A DNA stretch of 45,052 nt, from NCBI GenBank assembly GCA_000181795.3, contig CM012953.1:13588070-13633121 (forward strand). The letters are read 5' to 3'. Of the stretch, positions 11,090 through 28,123 are shown piece after piece. Every line of letters starts with the position of its first letter. Position 1 is the first letter of the stretch. This DNA is from Trichinella spiralis (taxonomy: Eukaryota > Nematoda > Enoplea > Trichinellida > Trichinellidae). The notes under the pieces were generated by a model. It was not told the origin of the DNA. It did not search any database and saw only the letters and a list, made by a program, of their open reading frames with translations. A program made the position numbers and the translations under genes.

Positions 11090-13963
11090 GTTCTCACAGC
11101 AACGAAATCTAAACAAAAAAATTAATAACATCAAACACAATTATCATAAAAAAAATTAGTCTAGCTACTATTTTCATTTCCTTTATTATTTTATCAATAA
11201 GGTAATTATTAAAAAAGAATATTCAACAATGCAAACTTAATATGCTATTAAAAATTACAAAATCTTTACTCATCTCGTTTATTCCACTAAAAGTAAAACA
11301 TTTTCAAATGAAACATATAAATCAGCCATACATACACTTCAATAAGCCTCTAAAATCTACAAGAAATCAATCAAAAAGCAAACAAAATAAACGACCTAAA
11401 TCAACGGAAAACAAGTAAAACGAGAAATTATTGAAAAAATTCAAATTCACAAAAATTATAAAATCAAACAGAACTATAGAAGCAGTAGTACAGTAAAAAG
11501 ACAATAAAGTTATTGTATTCAACATTCCTTGTAAATATTTATTATAAAATAAAATTATTTACCCATACATTAATAATTTCATCAAATTAACATGTCTTAA
11601 TGATTGAATTTCTATTTTTATTGAAGATGCAATAACAGTAACTTAAAAATCAAACATTACAGTATATTTGTTGTTGGTAAAAATAAATAAAAATGAGTAT
11701 TAAGTATCTGATTTTGTAAAAATTTTGATTTTTAATATAAATTCCATGATACAATGTTAGTCTAATATGCTTCTATATTATGTGCTTTTGAACAAAGATT
11801 GACGTCACACAAAATGTACAATACCTTAACGTTGCAGTTAGCTGTTGAAACATTTTTAGGCATATAATTTTTCACGGAAATCTAATTTTTATAAATACGA
11901 AATACAAGCATAGTTCATACTAATTTCTGAGAATTACATGTTTACTTATTATTCGATGAATTACGCTTGTCATTCCCAATTGCCGGCTAAGTTGCAGTTT
12001 TAAGGCAAAACAAATAAGTGTGAATAATTACATTGTCAGCACGGTCGTTAAATTAATTGAGGTAAATTTGTAAATGAATTTCATTCAGTTTCTCTTTAAC
12101 TACATAAGAGAAATGCAATTGCATTAATTGCATCAATTGCAACGTATTTCAATTGCAAACAGTGAACTTTAATACGTAAAAAGGAAAGTGCAAAGCAAAT
12201 TCTCTATTCATTTAAAAACTACAGTTTAAAAATAATTTTTCACATAAGCAGGATTATATAAATGCATACTTACACAATATGTGCAAAAGAAGAGTAGTAA
12301 AAAATCTTTCCAAGCTGTGAATTATTACCCGGTGATTAACACTAAACATAATGACCGAGGAAACAATTCACACCTCGAAAAGATGTAATAAATGAATGAT
12401 CACGTACAAGCAAATACGCTTCTTTATATATTCGATTCGCTTTTCCTGAAGAAATTTATTGATATTATTACCCGAAGTCTGTTTACCGTCGAGATATCCT
12501 TTCGTACAACAACGATAAAGTAAAAATTTAACATTATGTAAATTACTATTATTAACTGTATTCTAATTTATAAATAAAACTCAAAAGATCACCTAATTAC
12601 TGAACATGTCGAAGTAAAGTAAAGCAACAACTGCACTAACAACATAAACAAACATATAGTAACGCAACAACATAAACAACAATTAAAGATAAACAATGAA
12701 CAAAAATGGCATAACTTAATTTATAATTATTAAACTTTATACAGTAAAGAAGTAACTCAATCAGTTTATATGAAACGTTCATCGGATGGAGCAGTCGTGA
12801 AAAATAATGAAATCCGAAGAAGCAGAGCGTCGAAGTCACCGATCGCTAACTGCTTTGAGCCGTTTTGAATAGAAAGTAAAAGAAAAACCAGAAACTGAAA
12901 ATGTAGTAGATTTCAATTGGCTGAATAACATTGTCTATTCTGATTGGTGAAAAAATGAAATACAATCTCTTAATAGGTTAAAAAAGAAAAAAAAATTTTT
13001 TTTCATATTATAATAACGATGCTTTATGAAAAAAACAAAATCTGGAAAATGTTAAATCTTACAAAAATAAAAGGAAATAATTGAAAAAAATACTATAAAT
13101 ACCATGTTCATCGTTTTTCAGAGTACGTTGACAATTTGAAACTCAAATTAATGAACATAATTTGTAAAACAGCTGCAGTTCAAATTGTTCTATAAAACAA
13201 GCTGTAGTATTACGTTGACGCAGTTTTACATCATCGAATCAAATCAAAGTTATTCTCTTCCGAATTACAGAATACACACTCCATTTGTGATGTCAATCGA
13301 TTCGTGAGCAATGTGAAAAATATTCAATTAAATATTTTTATTCAAAGAATACAAAAAACATACGCGAACAGCTTAATAAAATGTTTGATGTTGGTAAATG
13401 TGATAGAATAAACGCTAAATAAACAACTAATATCATGCAATGTGAAAAGATTAGTTTCGCGCCAACTGACCTCTATTTTTTAAATTTAAAAAATACAGGC
13501 TACAGTATTATTTTGTTATTTTGATATGGAGGTGTTAAATCAAATGTTATTTAACAATTTTAATCAGTGTAATAATGCAACAGTTTTAATTTTAACACAA
13601 ATCAAATAAGATTTCACATAGTCGGCAGAGTTAATGTGTTTCAATTAAAATGTAAATTAAAAGAGATGAATTAAAATGTGACTCCAGTTTAACGCGATTC
13701 CATGAAGCCCGCACACAAACTTGGTGCAAGGCAATCTTGAACTGAGGATTGGCAATTGTCGCATGAGCTATAAAATTAATGAATTCAGCAGTTCGCAACT
13801 TAAAGCTGAATTTGAGGTGACGCGCTTACTGACGACAGAAAGCCTGAAAGTCTACGATCGAACAATGAATAGGTGAGACAGATGAGGCAATGAGATCCAC
13901 CAGTTGCGCCACCCTATCCCTGGCACCGGCTATGCAAGCAGAGATTATATATCAACAGAGGCT
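11090..13963. other. Intergenic region, mostly empty
   Basis: AT-rich sequence with two GC-richer islands on the plus strand. At 12770-12868 a 32-codon frame (MKRSSDGAVVKNNEIRR start) is open. At 13764-13877 a 37-codon frame (MSYKINEFSSSQLKAEF start) overlaps a GTGAGA donor. Neither has recognisable homology. I see no tRNA, rRNA or conserved ncRNA. Confidence 0.4.
11109..11110 (-). promoter_or_regulatory. Possible trans-splice acceptor before EXOSC7
   Basis: Minus-strand TTTTTTGTTTAG ends here, leaving a 19-nt leader before the ATG. No upstream coding exon is needed, so spliced-leader addition is likely. Confidence 0.4.
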
Positions 13964-13973
13964 ATATAAAAGG
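13964..13973 (+). promoter_or_regulatory. TATA box
   Basis: TATATAAAAG is a near-consensus TATA box in a GC-richer context. It lies about 120 nt before the ATG of a candidate small plus-strand gene. Confidence 0.45.
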
Positions 13974-14089
13974 CAATTTAAAGGTGTGCGTGTTTGTGTG
14001 TGAAAGGGAAAATGAACGGAACTCGCCAGTGTTATTAGCATGTTGGTTGGCTTGTTTATATACTGCTATAGGTTTGCTGCATCGTGTTC

Positions 14090-14495
14090 ATGAATGAAAT
14101 TCAGTTATTATTCTCGTTGAATTTCATGAGTTCACAGCAAAATATTATGAGTTATAAACGAAAACTACGCTGTGCTGAAACTAATCCAGCGGCAAAAGTA
14201 GGTGAGTTTAAAAGAAGATTGAATTTAAGTTCAATTCACGAAGTTTGAGCATGAGCATCAACAGAAGACCACACAATTTTCTAACGAACCAAATGCACAT
14301 TAAAATTTTACTTATCAAATTTAGTAAAATTCAAAATAATAAAATTCTAGTTTACAAAACATTAGCGCATAGAAATTGCATTATGTCGAAAAACAAATAC
14401 ATCAAATTAAGTGAATAATTGCGAGTTTAATAATCAAACAACTTTTTATTGTAGTAACAAAGAAAGGCAGAAAATACGGAACGTTTCGGAAATAA
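14090..14495 (+). CDS. Candidate small basic protein, two exons
   Basis: Not recognised. Exon 14090-14201 ends at G|GTGAGT and exon 14455-14495 follows a strong acceptor (CTTTTTATTGTAG). They join in phase to 50 codons. The C-terminal half is strongly basic (MSYKRKLRCAETN, then VTKKGRKYGTFRK). The first in-frame Met after a stop is at 14090; Mets at 14120 and 14147 are alternatives. An AATAAA at 14491 overlaps the stop codon, and a TATA box lies at 13964. The gene would be convergent with S6K. Promoter, donor, acceptor and poly(A) signal fall in the right order, but each is short, so chance is not excluded. Confidence 0.33.
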
Positions 14496-14566
14496 AATGT
14501 AGTATAATGTAATTCCAAAACGTTCAGCGACAAGAGCATATAATTATCATTCATAATAATAGTGAT

Positions 14567-14590
14567 GATAATAATAATAATAATAATAAA
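14567..14590. repeat. (AAT)n microsatellite
   Basis: About eight AAT units between the candidate small gene and the S6K stop codon. Confidence 0.9.
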
Positions 14591-14794
14591 AGGAAAAACA
14601 CAGTTTAATAAATAAATTCACTGCAATGCAAGACCGTGAAGAAACAACAGGCAACCACGGTATTGAGCTTTTCAAAAAAATATATTTGGCATTAGAGGCA
14701 TACTTGAAAATCATCTAAAACAAACATTATAAAAAAATTCAACTTCAATCAACTTTAAATATAAACCAATACAAACCTGCAAACATGGTCATAA

Positions 14795-18065
<3,271 letters not shown>

Positions 18066-18080
18066 AATGATTATTTATTT

Positions 18081-18082
18081 CT
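18081..18082 (-). promoter_or_regulatory. Possible trans-splice acceptor before S6K
   Basis: Minus-strand ACATTTTAG ends here, 15 nt before the S6K ATG. Confidence 0.4.
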
Positions 18083-18667
18083 AAAATGTGCTTTTGGTTA
18101 CATTAAAACATACTATAACGATACCGTGTCCTAAGAAAATAAAGCATGATACGAAGTTCTACAATTTGGTTCATACTGTAGATGCTTACTGTAGCAAAGA
18201 TAAACATTTTCAAGGAACACTAAAATGTTGTTCAATTTTTAGCACTTTCGCAGTAAAAATTTTCTAAATAAAAATAATAGTTGTCAATCTTTTTTATTAA
18301 AAAATTTAACCATGGAAAGTTACAATGTGCTACTCAAACAAACAGACCAAACGCTGTTGACTCACTCGAGGACGAAATTATGTGACATTTGAAAATTTTA
18401 ATGTGAATTTTTTAAAAGTTCACACAACTTCATAATTTTAATTCTTCAAAAACATTATTAATATGTTGAACATTAGTTAAGCTTTTAAATTTTTTAATAA
18501 ATTTTGTTCATTTGATGCTCTACTTTTACAAATAAAATGCCATATTAATTGAAAATAAAATAATAAACACTGATTTAATACATGTGATATTTGAAAACAG
18601 TTTAATTTTTATCCAAATTTCTGCTTGCTTTGAAGATTTCAGATAGAAAATTGTCACTTCCAAGCAA

Positions 18668-18673
18668 TTTATT
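18668..18673 (-). terminator. Poly(A) signal AATAAA of NARS1
   Basis: AATAAA on the minus strand, about 57 nt after the NARS1 stop codon. Confidence 0.55.
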
Positions 18674-18729
18674 TTCAAATTAAACTTTTCCGATATTTCA
18701 CAAATAGTAAATGAATCAGTCTATTTCGA

Positions 18730-21803
<3,074 letters not shown>

Positions 21804-21812
21804 TGCAGAAAG

Positions 21813-21814
21813 CT
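21813..21814 (-). promoter_or_regulatory. Possible trans-splice acceptor before NARS1
   Basis: Minus-strand TTTCTTTATAG ends here, 9 nt before the NARS1 ATG. The pyrimidine tract is good and the leader very short. Confidence 0.45.
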
Positions 21815-23078
21815 ATAAAGAAATATTTAAAAGCAACTGAAAATTGAAAAAAAATTACTTAAGATAAAAATGCAGTTTAAGAAATGAAGGACAGAAAAAA
21901 TCTCTATAAGCTAGGCATGAATGTATTTTGCCTTCTAAAATAGAGTACAATTAATTTTTGCTCTGATTAAATGCTCATGAAATAGAGCTGCGCACAAATG
22001 TAAATAAATAACATCAATTAGAACAAAAAATGCATCATATAAAATTCCACGAACTAAATGGCGTGGTCAATGACAATAAGAAACGACCAATGACACAAAA
22101 AAATAGAAATGGTGAAATGTTGCATCATCCTCACTCAGTACTAAGAATTGTTGCTGCATCATTCTCAATCAGTCTATTAGCTGTCAATATATCGTAAATA
22201 CATTTAACTTACCAAACAGATAATATTTCGCTAATTAAATAAAAACATATAAGCCTTATTCAATTTCCTTTCCTCATTAATTTAAAATTATTATGTCCCA
22301 AATACCGAAAGACATGAAAAAATTATTCTTTATGCAAACAACCAAAGTATTTAGCGTAAATATTTATTACAGTCATTTACTCATTCTATTTAAATATTTA
22401 CAAAATTCACTTTCACTTGAAAACACTGATGTAAAAATAAAAGATATATTTAAAATCAGACAAATTCGCAAATAAATATTTTATAATATCACATTACATT
22501 GTACTGAAAAAAAAACTAAAGCAATATACGTACCTATCAATCTTACCACGTCTCTTAGTAAATAAGAAGTAAATTCTTTGAATAACACAATTCATTAATA
22601 CAATCATACGGTATACTAAAAATTCTCAAGTTTAAGTTTTCAACTCGAGTTAATTCTTCAAATTTAGTAACAGATTCATAAATGAAGCGTATCGGTGTTT
22701 CATAGGAGTGACGAAATGCAATTATTCAATAAATAAAGCAAAAGACATTTCTTATTTTTGTTAATTAGTTAGCATAATGTTCTCAAACTAATTTATATTT
22801 AATTACCGATTAATTATACTATACTATATTATAGCAAACGATTAATTATAATTTCATACTTTATTTTGGTTTAAAATTGTAATTAATAAAATGAAATACA
22901 ATAATTACTATACCTTATAAAACATGCGTAAAGATCACTTTGAACAGAAGTGAAACACAAATGAACATGTATCTTCAGTGGTGATTTTCTTCGAAAACAC
23001 TGCAAGACGATGCTTTCCATTATTACACAGCAGATCAATAAAAAGATGTAACTGAGCAAATACCATTTCGTGAAATCA

Positions 23079-23084
23079 TTTATT
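23079..23084 (-). terminator. Poly(A) signal AATAAA of MRPL28
   Basis: AATAAA on the minus strand, 24 nt after the MRPL28 stop codon. Confidence 0.5.
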
Positions 23085-23107
23085 ACAAAAAATGAACAAA
23101 ACAATTA

Positions 23108-24518
23108 TTAATGCTTAAAGAAGAAACTTTTCAGAGTTTTCGCAATGCCTTTCCCGCTAGCTGATTCATCCATCTGTTTCAACTTTTCTTCCTCTTTTCT
23201 GTAAATTTCTAACAGTGGTATTGGCTTGACTTTCTGCTCCATAATTTGCAATTTTCGACAAGCTTCATTAAGATCTAAGCCAATCCATTCAGCTTCGGAT
23301 TCCTCAAAACATTCATAACAATATAAAAATAATAATATCGAGCAAATAATTTACTGAAATCTCCTGCAAATGCAACTATCTTCAAATATTTCCCCAAAAT
23401 AAGAAAGCATAAAACTTTTCAAATTATTGAACTCCTTTGATTTCGGCAAAAAACGAATATTAAGAAACTTAAAAGTTAAATAATGCACATAATGAGCTCA
23501 GACTATTCTGCCGACTAAACAACATTCATCGTTTTAGCAAAGAAATGGTGAACAGTTTAAAAGAAGTATATTTAGCTAATAAATAAACTCTAATTAATAC
23601 TCATTATTCATAAAAAAACAAGCATACTTATAAAGAAATTAATATTTTCTAAATTAAATAAACAAAGAACATTTCCATACTGGAATAACAAATTCTGCAT
23701 ATTTTTCCAACAGTTCATCAGCTTTTTCAGGTTGACCAAATTCTTTTCGAGCAAGCGCCAACAATAAAATACGTTTCAGTTTGCAACCCAACTTCGAGCA
23801 CAAATCAACTTCATTTGTCTAAACAATCAATCACAAAGCACATCATTGTCCAATAATTCATTGCACTATTTGAGCAAGCATACTCTTAGTAAATAATAAT
23901 CGAGTCCTTGGTTTTCATCAATCAGTTGCAATGTTCGAGAAGTTACTGTAACTAGCATATATTTATCTAAAATTTCGCTATACAGAACCTTTTTCATCAA
24001 AGTTGGAAACCAAAATCGTGGCAACCTAAAATTATGAACAATCAATAATTATACTAATAATATTTATTTTTTAAATATAGTTATTCAAAGTGAATATCAT
24101 TACCAAAACCGAGGCAGAAATCTTTTTCGTCTGGGTGGTATGTTCGACAGTTTGTATCCTTTAACAATGCCTTCTCCGCCCCAAAGTCCCAAGTCGGCTT
24201 CAGGTGGATAAATTACTGCTAACGGGAAATTTTCCAATTCTTCTCTGAATGACAAAATTATGAAAGAAATTGATTATTAAAAACCTTATTTTATTTTATG
24301 TACCTTATTTTAAGTTTCTCATTCCAACGATAACGTTCTGTGAAAGGACGCCAGTGAACCGGCTCCCGATCACGAAGTAAATTTTCCCAGTAACGTTGCT
24401 TATAAAATACAGGAAGGCGATGAACAACACTATCGGGGTCTCTCCAAATATCAAGATTTCTCCAAATTCTTTCCGCTTTGTCCCAAGTAATAACTTTTCG
24501 TGGTTTCAATGATGACAT
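23108..24518 (-). CDS. MRPL28: Mitochondrial ribosomal protein L28 (bL28m)
   Basis: Large-subunit protein of the mitochondrial ribosome. Five exons join in phase (24518-24304, 24244-24104, 24025-23884, 23818-23681, 23302-23108) to give 276 aa; human MRPL28 has 256. Family blocks in order are PVHWRPF near residue 55, IYPPEADLGLWGGEGI, YSEILDKYMLVTVTSRTLQLID, a block around GLDYYLL, and EAEWIGLDLNEA, all matching human MRPL28. The C-terminus is basic and ends SFFFKH. A splice-acceptor-like AG touches the ATG. The N-terminus has many Arg and Trp residues, but no clear mitochondrial presequence can be read; an upstream exon is possible but not needed. Confidence 0.92.
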
Positions 24519-24520
24519 CT
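24519..24520 (-). promoter_or_regulatory. Possible trans-splice acceptor touching the MRPL28 ATG
   Basis: Minus-strand CAGCTGAAACAG lies directly against ATG, so a spliced leader would supply the entire 5' UTR. The pyrimidine tract is poor. Confidence 0.3.
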
Positions 24521-25734
24521 GTTTCAGCTGCTTGTTAGAGCATTACAGAATATTTACAATAGAATTTCAACACAAAGAGCGGCGGTTGTCAAATTTACTG
24601 TATATCAGATTTTCAAGGTCAAATAAATTTATTAAGAAAGTTATAATGTATTAATATCCATTGCTTTCAGTTTAATCTTACAGTTAAAAAGAAAATGTTA
24701 TTTAGTAAAAAAAGGAAAAAACAAACATTAATTAAAATTTTTATTTAATGATAAATTATTATTGATAACAGTTTCGCAGCAAAATATATTTTATTACAAA
24801 TACATATATGCAAGCAATTTGCATCACTCGTTTTCTAAATGCATTTCTAATATATTAACACAATGATGTCATCAATGAAAACTAAATTTTTCATAAATAA
24901 TTTGCAAACATTTACTTAAACAAACCAAAGTCATTGCAAAACAACGTCCATATATTTCAAATACTGAACAAAAATCAATTTTAGGTTATAAACTTTCAAG
25001 TCAACATAGCCTATTGCAAATTAATTTACATTTGGCCCTTTCATATCACAGAAGCTGATTTAAATAGGCATACATTTCGCAAAATGTAAGATTTATAAAA
25101 ATCAAAATATATAATTGCATCTCAATAAACTGAAAAAGGCTGTTTTCATTAAAAAGTTTTTGCGAGTAGTCAGGAAGAATTTATACTTAAATAATTGCTT
25201 AAAGACAAACATTAAAATCAGTCAATAAATTTGAAGAAAAATACATGCACCCGTAAAAAACTTCAAACATTAAAAGTGATTTATGTGAAATTTCCTCATT
25301 GAATAGCAACTGCGCAACAGCTGTGAATTTTCGTGCAGTTACACTAGTCAAAATTATTAACAATGTTTTTGCTGACTTCTCTAAATAACTTTCTAGCTAT
25401 TTATTAGAGCATTAACTGATTCAAAACAGCAATTTCAACTGAAATACTATGACAACCGAGCTTCACTTCACGATAGCAACCGCTTAACAAAACCTGATAT
25501 CTAGCTTACTCGAACAATGATAATTATAAACTATTCATGCATCTTTTGAAGGGATAACTTTTGCTCATGCAATATATTTTATGCAGCGTAGGATAAACGC
25601 AGTTACTTATTAAATTTTTACTTTTATTGCATGCTATTCAAATAATAATAGCAAAATATACTGTGAATATCAGAGTCCAACTAATTGCTTTTATTTAATT
25701 ATAGACTACTTCTGATTTTCTCCTACGGAAAACT
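24521..25734. other. Upstream region of ShKT-like gene A with a conserved block
   Basis: The strand switch between the conserved genes and cassette A lies here. From about 24,790 the sequence aligns with 34,390 onward. The block 25265-25500 is almost unchanged in cassette B (34865-35095), while the sequence before it is clearly diverged. An acceptor-like TTAATTATAG ends at 25704, 30 nt before the ATG. Confidence 0.55.
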
Positions 25735-26280
25735 ATGAAAACATTGTTTATGCTTTCTTCTTTAGCTCTCCTTGCAGTTATTGTACAAGGTAAGATCATT
25801 TAGAATATTTCATCAAAAGTAAATTTTTTGTAAATTATTTTTGTATAAATCTTCAGGTGGAGAGGAGAGTGGAAAAAAAGTAGAGCCGTTGCCATGCAAA
25901 GACCGCGGTTCAAAAGCATCTTGCAACAGATACATGAAAAAAGACAATTTCCAAGAATTGTGCAAAGAAAATCGACGAATTGGACGCTATTTGTGCTGCA
26001 AGACGTGTGCGGAAAAGTTGGGAGTTGAAGTTGATGAAGACGGAAAATTCAAAGGTATGATCAGTTTAAAGAAAGTATTTATTAATCAAAAATTCATTTT
26101 GCTTTGATCAAAGATTTTGGAACATTCACATATTATGAGCCAACGTGTCCTGCTTTGGAAGATCGGGGTAATCATACCATTTGTGAAATGATAAAACATG
26201 GTTCTGAAGTATACAAATGTGATCAATCAGAAGCACAAGCCGCGTGTGCAAAAACATGCAATCTAAGTTGTGGAAATTGA
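25735..26280 (+). CDS. Secreted two-module cysteine-rich protein, ShKT-like (copy A)
   Basis: Three exons (25735-25789, 25857-26054, 26114-26280) give 139 aa. A signal peptide is obvious (MKTLFMLSSLALLAVIVQ), so the protein is probably secreted. The second module runs from CPALEDRGNHTIC to CAKTCNLSCGN, with six cysteines and the CxxTCxxxC-type ending typical of ShKT domains. The first module also has six cysteines (CKDRGSKASC, LC, then CCKTC), but the fourth and fifth are adjacent, which is unusual for ShKT; it may be a degenerate or different fold. The modules are joined by an acidic linker (EVDEDGKFKD). ShKT domains in nematodes occur in secreted enzymes and immune or channel modulators; the target here is unknown. 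Copy B differs at four residues. The frame is intact. Confidence 0.85.
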
Positions 26281-28123
26281 CATTACAACGCTTAATTTTT
26301 ATAACATAGTACTTTTTGACATTATAGATGCAGAAAAATACAGTAAAAGATTTTTATAAGTAAAATTTTATAGCATCTATAAGAATGTGTACACCAGTAG
26401 GGTGAATGATATGTTTGTTGCGAAAAGAATTTATTCGAATATAAAGTCAATAAAAAGCATTTGCATATTAAATGGATGAATATACAGCTAGCAAGCAGTA
26501 TCAGGTTGAAAAAAGATTTGCATTTGGGATAATATTGTTTCTTACCAAGCAATGAAATATTAATAAATTTGAAGAAAATATCTTTCTCTAAGTTGTAGCT
26601 AAGAAACAATTTATTTCGTGCAACGATAAAAAAGTGTTCAATACTCACTGTGATATTAATAGTTACAATCAATGAGTTGAATTACTTATTGCTATTTTTA
26701 GGTGTAGCAGCTGCACATTTTTTCCAAAATTAAAAATTTAACATGAAACAAGAAAATATTTTCTTCATAATTTGAACTCCGCATCTATATGTTTGTTTAT
26801 GGAATTTAAGGTATAAAATTCCGCAAAAGATTGCAGTTCTTTTTGTGAAATAATTTATACTTATCAAGATAAAACATAGTTGAATTATAATTTGCAATGG
26901 AACGTTGTAACAATGATTTCATAAGGTTTTATTTATTTCGCATTTACACGAGTGTTCAATTTAATCAATTTATATTGTTCTTGATATAATCAAGCTGTTT
27001 GAAAATGTGAATTATTTATTTTCGTTGGTTTTGTGATATTGTTGTTTATGTCATCTGAAATACTCCTAATTACTAAAAGTACATATTTCTGCTGTTGTTT
27101 ATTAAAAGAATGGGAAATACTGAATAATCGATCAACAAAGAAAAGCATTATCAAATTTGTTTTCACAAGTAAATATTTGGAAGCATTATCACAATATTGG
27201 GCTCACCTAATCATCCAATCCCAGAATGAAGAACGTTGAAATTCATTCAGGTGCTTGAATGCTCCGTTGACAAATGATTATACAGCAGCTCATGTGGAAG
27301 CATCAGTTTACTGAAGTTCTTTTTTGCATATTAAACAATATGAAATTTATTATTTTTACTAAAATTATTTAAAAGAAAAATATTTAAATTTATTTCGTAC
27401 AGTTAAATGCGCGATATCTAAAATATTCATCATTTCATGAAAGCAAATGTTTTTAAATATGCAAGCAAATTTTGATTTACATTTTAAAATAAATTTACCT
27501 TCCTATGTCTTTTTTCATACATGTCTTGCTTCTTCTTTTATTTCAAATTCAGATCAACTGAATTTTTATGAATTTGAATTTCAATGTAATTTGATTGAAT
27601 TTACGATGCAATATCTGAACAATGAACGTAATTCAGCTTTATTTTTTATTCTTCATTTAATGCTTTTTTACTTAATTTAAATCAAGGCACAATATTTAAT
27701 AAGCTAAAAAATGAACATAGGAATAAGATAGAAAACTGTAAAAGTATCACAGTAGACTAGTTCATTAACTTCTGAATTAAATTTCAAACGTTTTCAGAAA
27801 ATGGAATATATGTATAAATTAAATGCACATCGACAAGTTTTGCCATTTGTTCAATTTTCATGGTATTTCTTATGCTACAAAAATAATGAAGTATGAATAC
27901 AAGTTACGAATGATGAGAGATGAAAACACGGTTGAAAAATCAGCTAGTGTGAATAAAATAAATGTATTTGAATATCCTCAAAATTGCAGCATTAAGTAAT
28001 GTTTAGTACAACATCCGTTGGTTTCATTGGAGAATTTTCTGCAAATATTATTCTGTCTGTTTTAGGGAATAAATATTTGTGACTAATTACTATTCTGCTT
28101 CAAATATATTCAATAACGCACAA
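26281..28123. other. Spacer A between ShKT-like and DNase II-like genes
   Basis: AT-rich. The first ~420 bp (3' UTR and beyond) is nearly the same as in cassette B, then similarity drops. It contains a 37-codon frame at 27886-27999 whose counterpart in B is also open. An acceptor-like CTGTTTTAG ends at 28065, 58 nt before the DNase II-like ATG, and is kept in B. Confidence 0.5.
26449..26454 (+). terminator. Poly(A) signal AATAAA of ShKT-like gene A
   Basis: AATAAA 169 nt after the stop codon; conserved in copy B. Confidence 0.5.

Larger units (their letters stand above)
18066..18729. other. Spacer between NARS1 and S6K
   Basis: AT-rich spacer of 664 bp between two minus-strand genes. It carries the NARS1 poly(A) signal and presumably the S6K promoter. 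Nothing else was seen. Confidence 0.6.
21804..23107. other. Spacer between MRPL28 and NARS1
   Basis: 1.3 kb of AT-rich DNA between two minus-strand genes. Several short frames occur, but none has homology or splice support. Confidence 0.55.

Noticed and set aside
13680-13960. Possible structural RNA gene in the GC-richer island
   Set aside because: No tRNA arm motifs and no match by eye to RNase P, SRP, 7SK, U snRNA or spliced-leader RNA landmarks.
14100-14125. Inverted repeat ATGAAATTCA / TGAATTTCAT as a terminator or hairpin RNA
   Set aside because: A 10-bp AT-rich stem with a 14-nt loop is expected by chance in this base composition.
26322-26672. Minus-strand frame of 116 codons
   Set aside because: Low-complexity AT-rich antisense of the ShKT-like 3' flank. 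It is not kept as a frame in cassette B.
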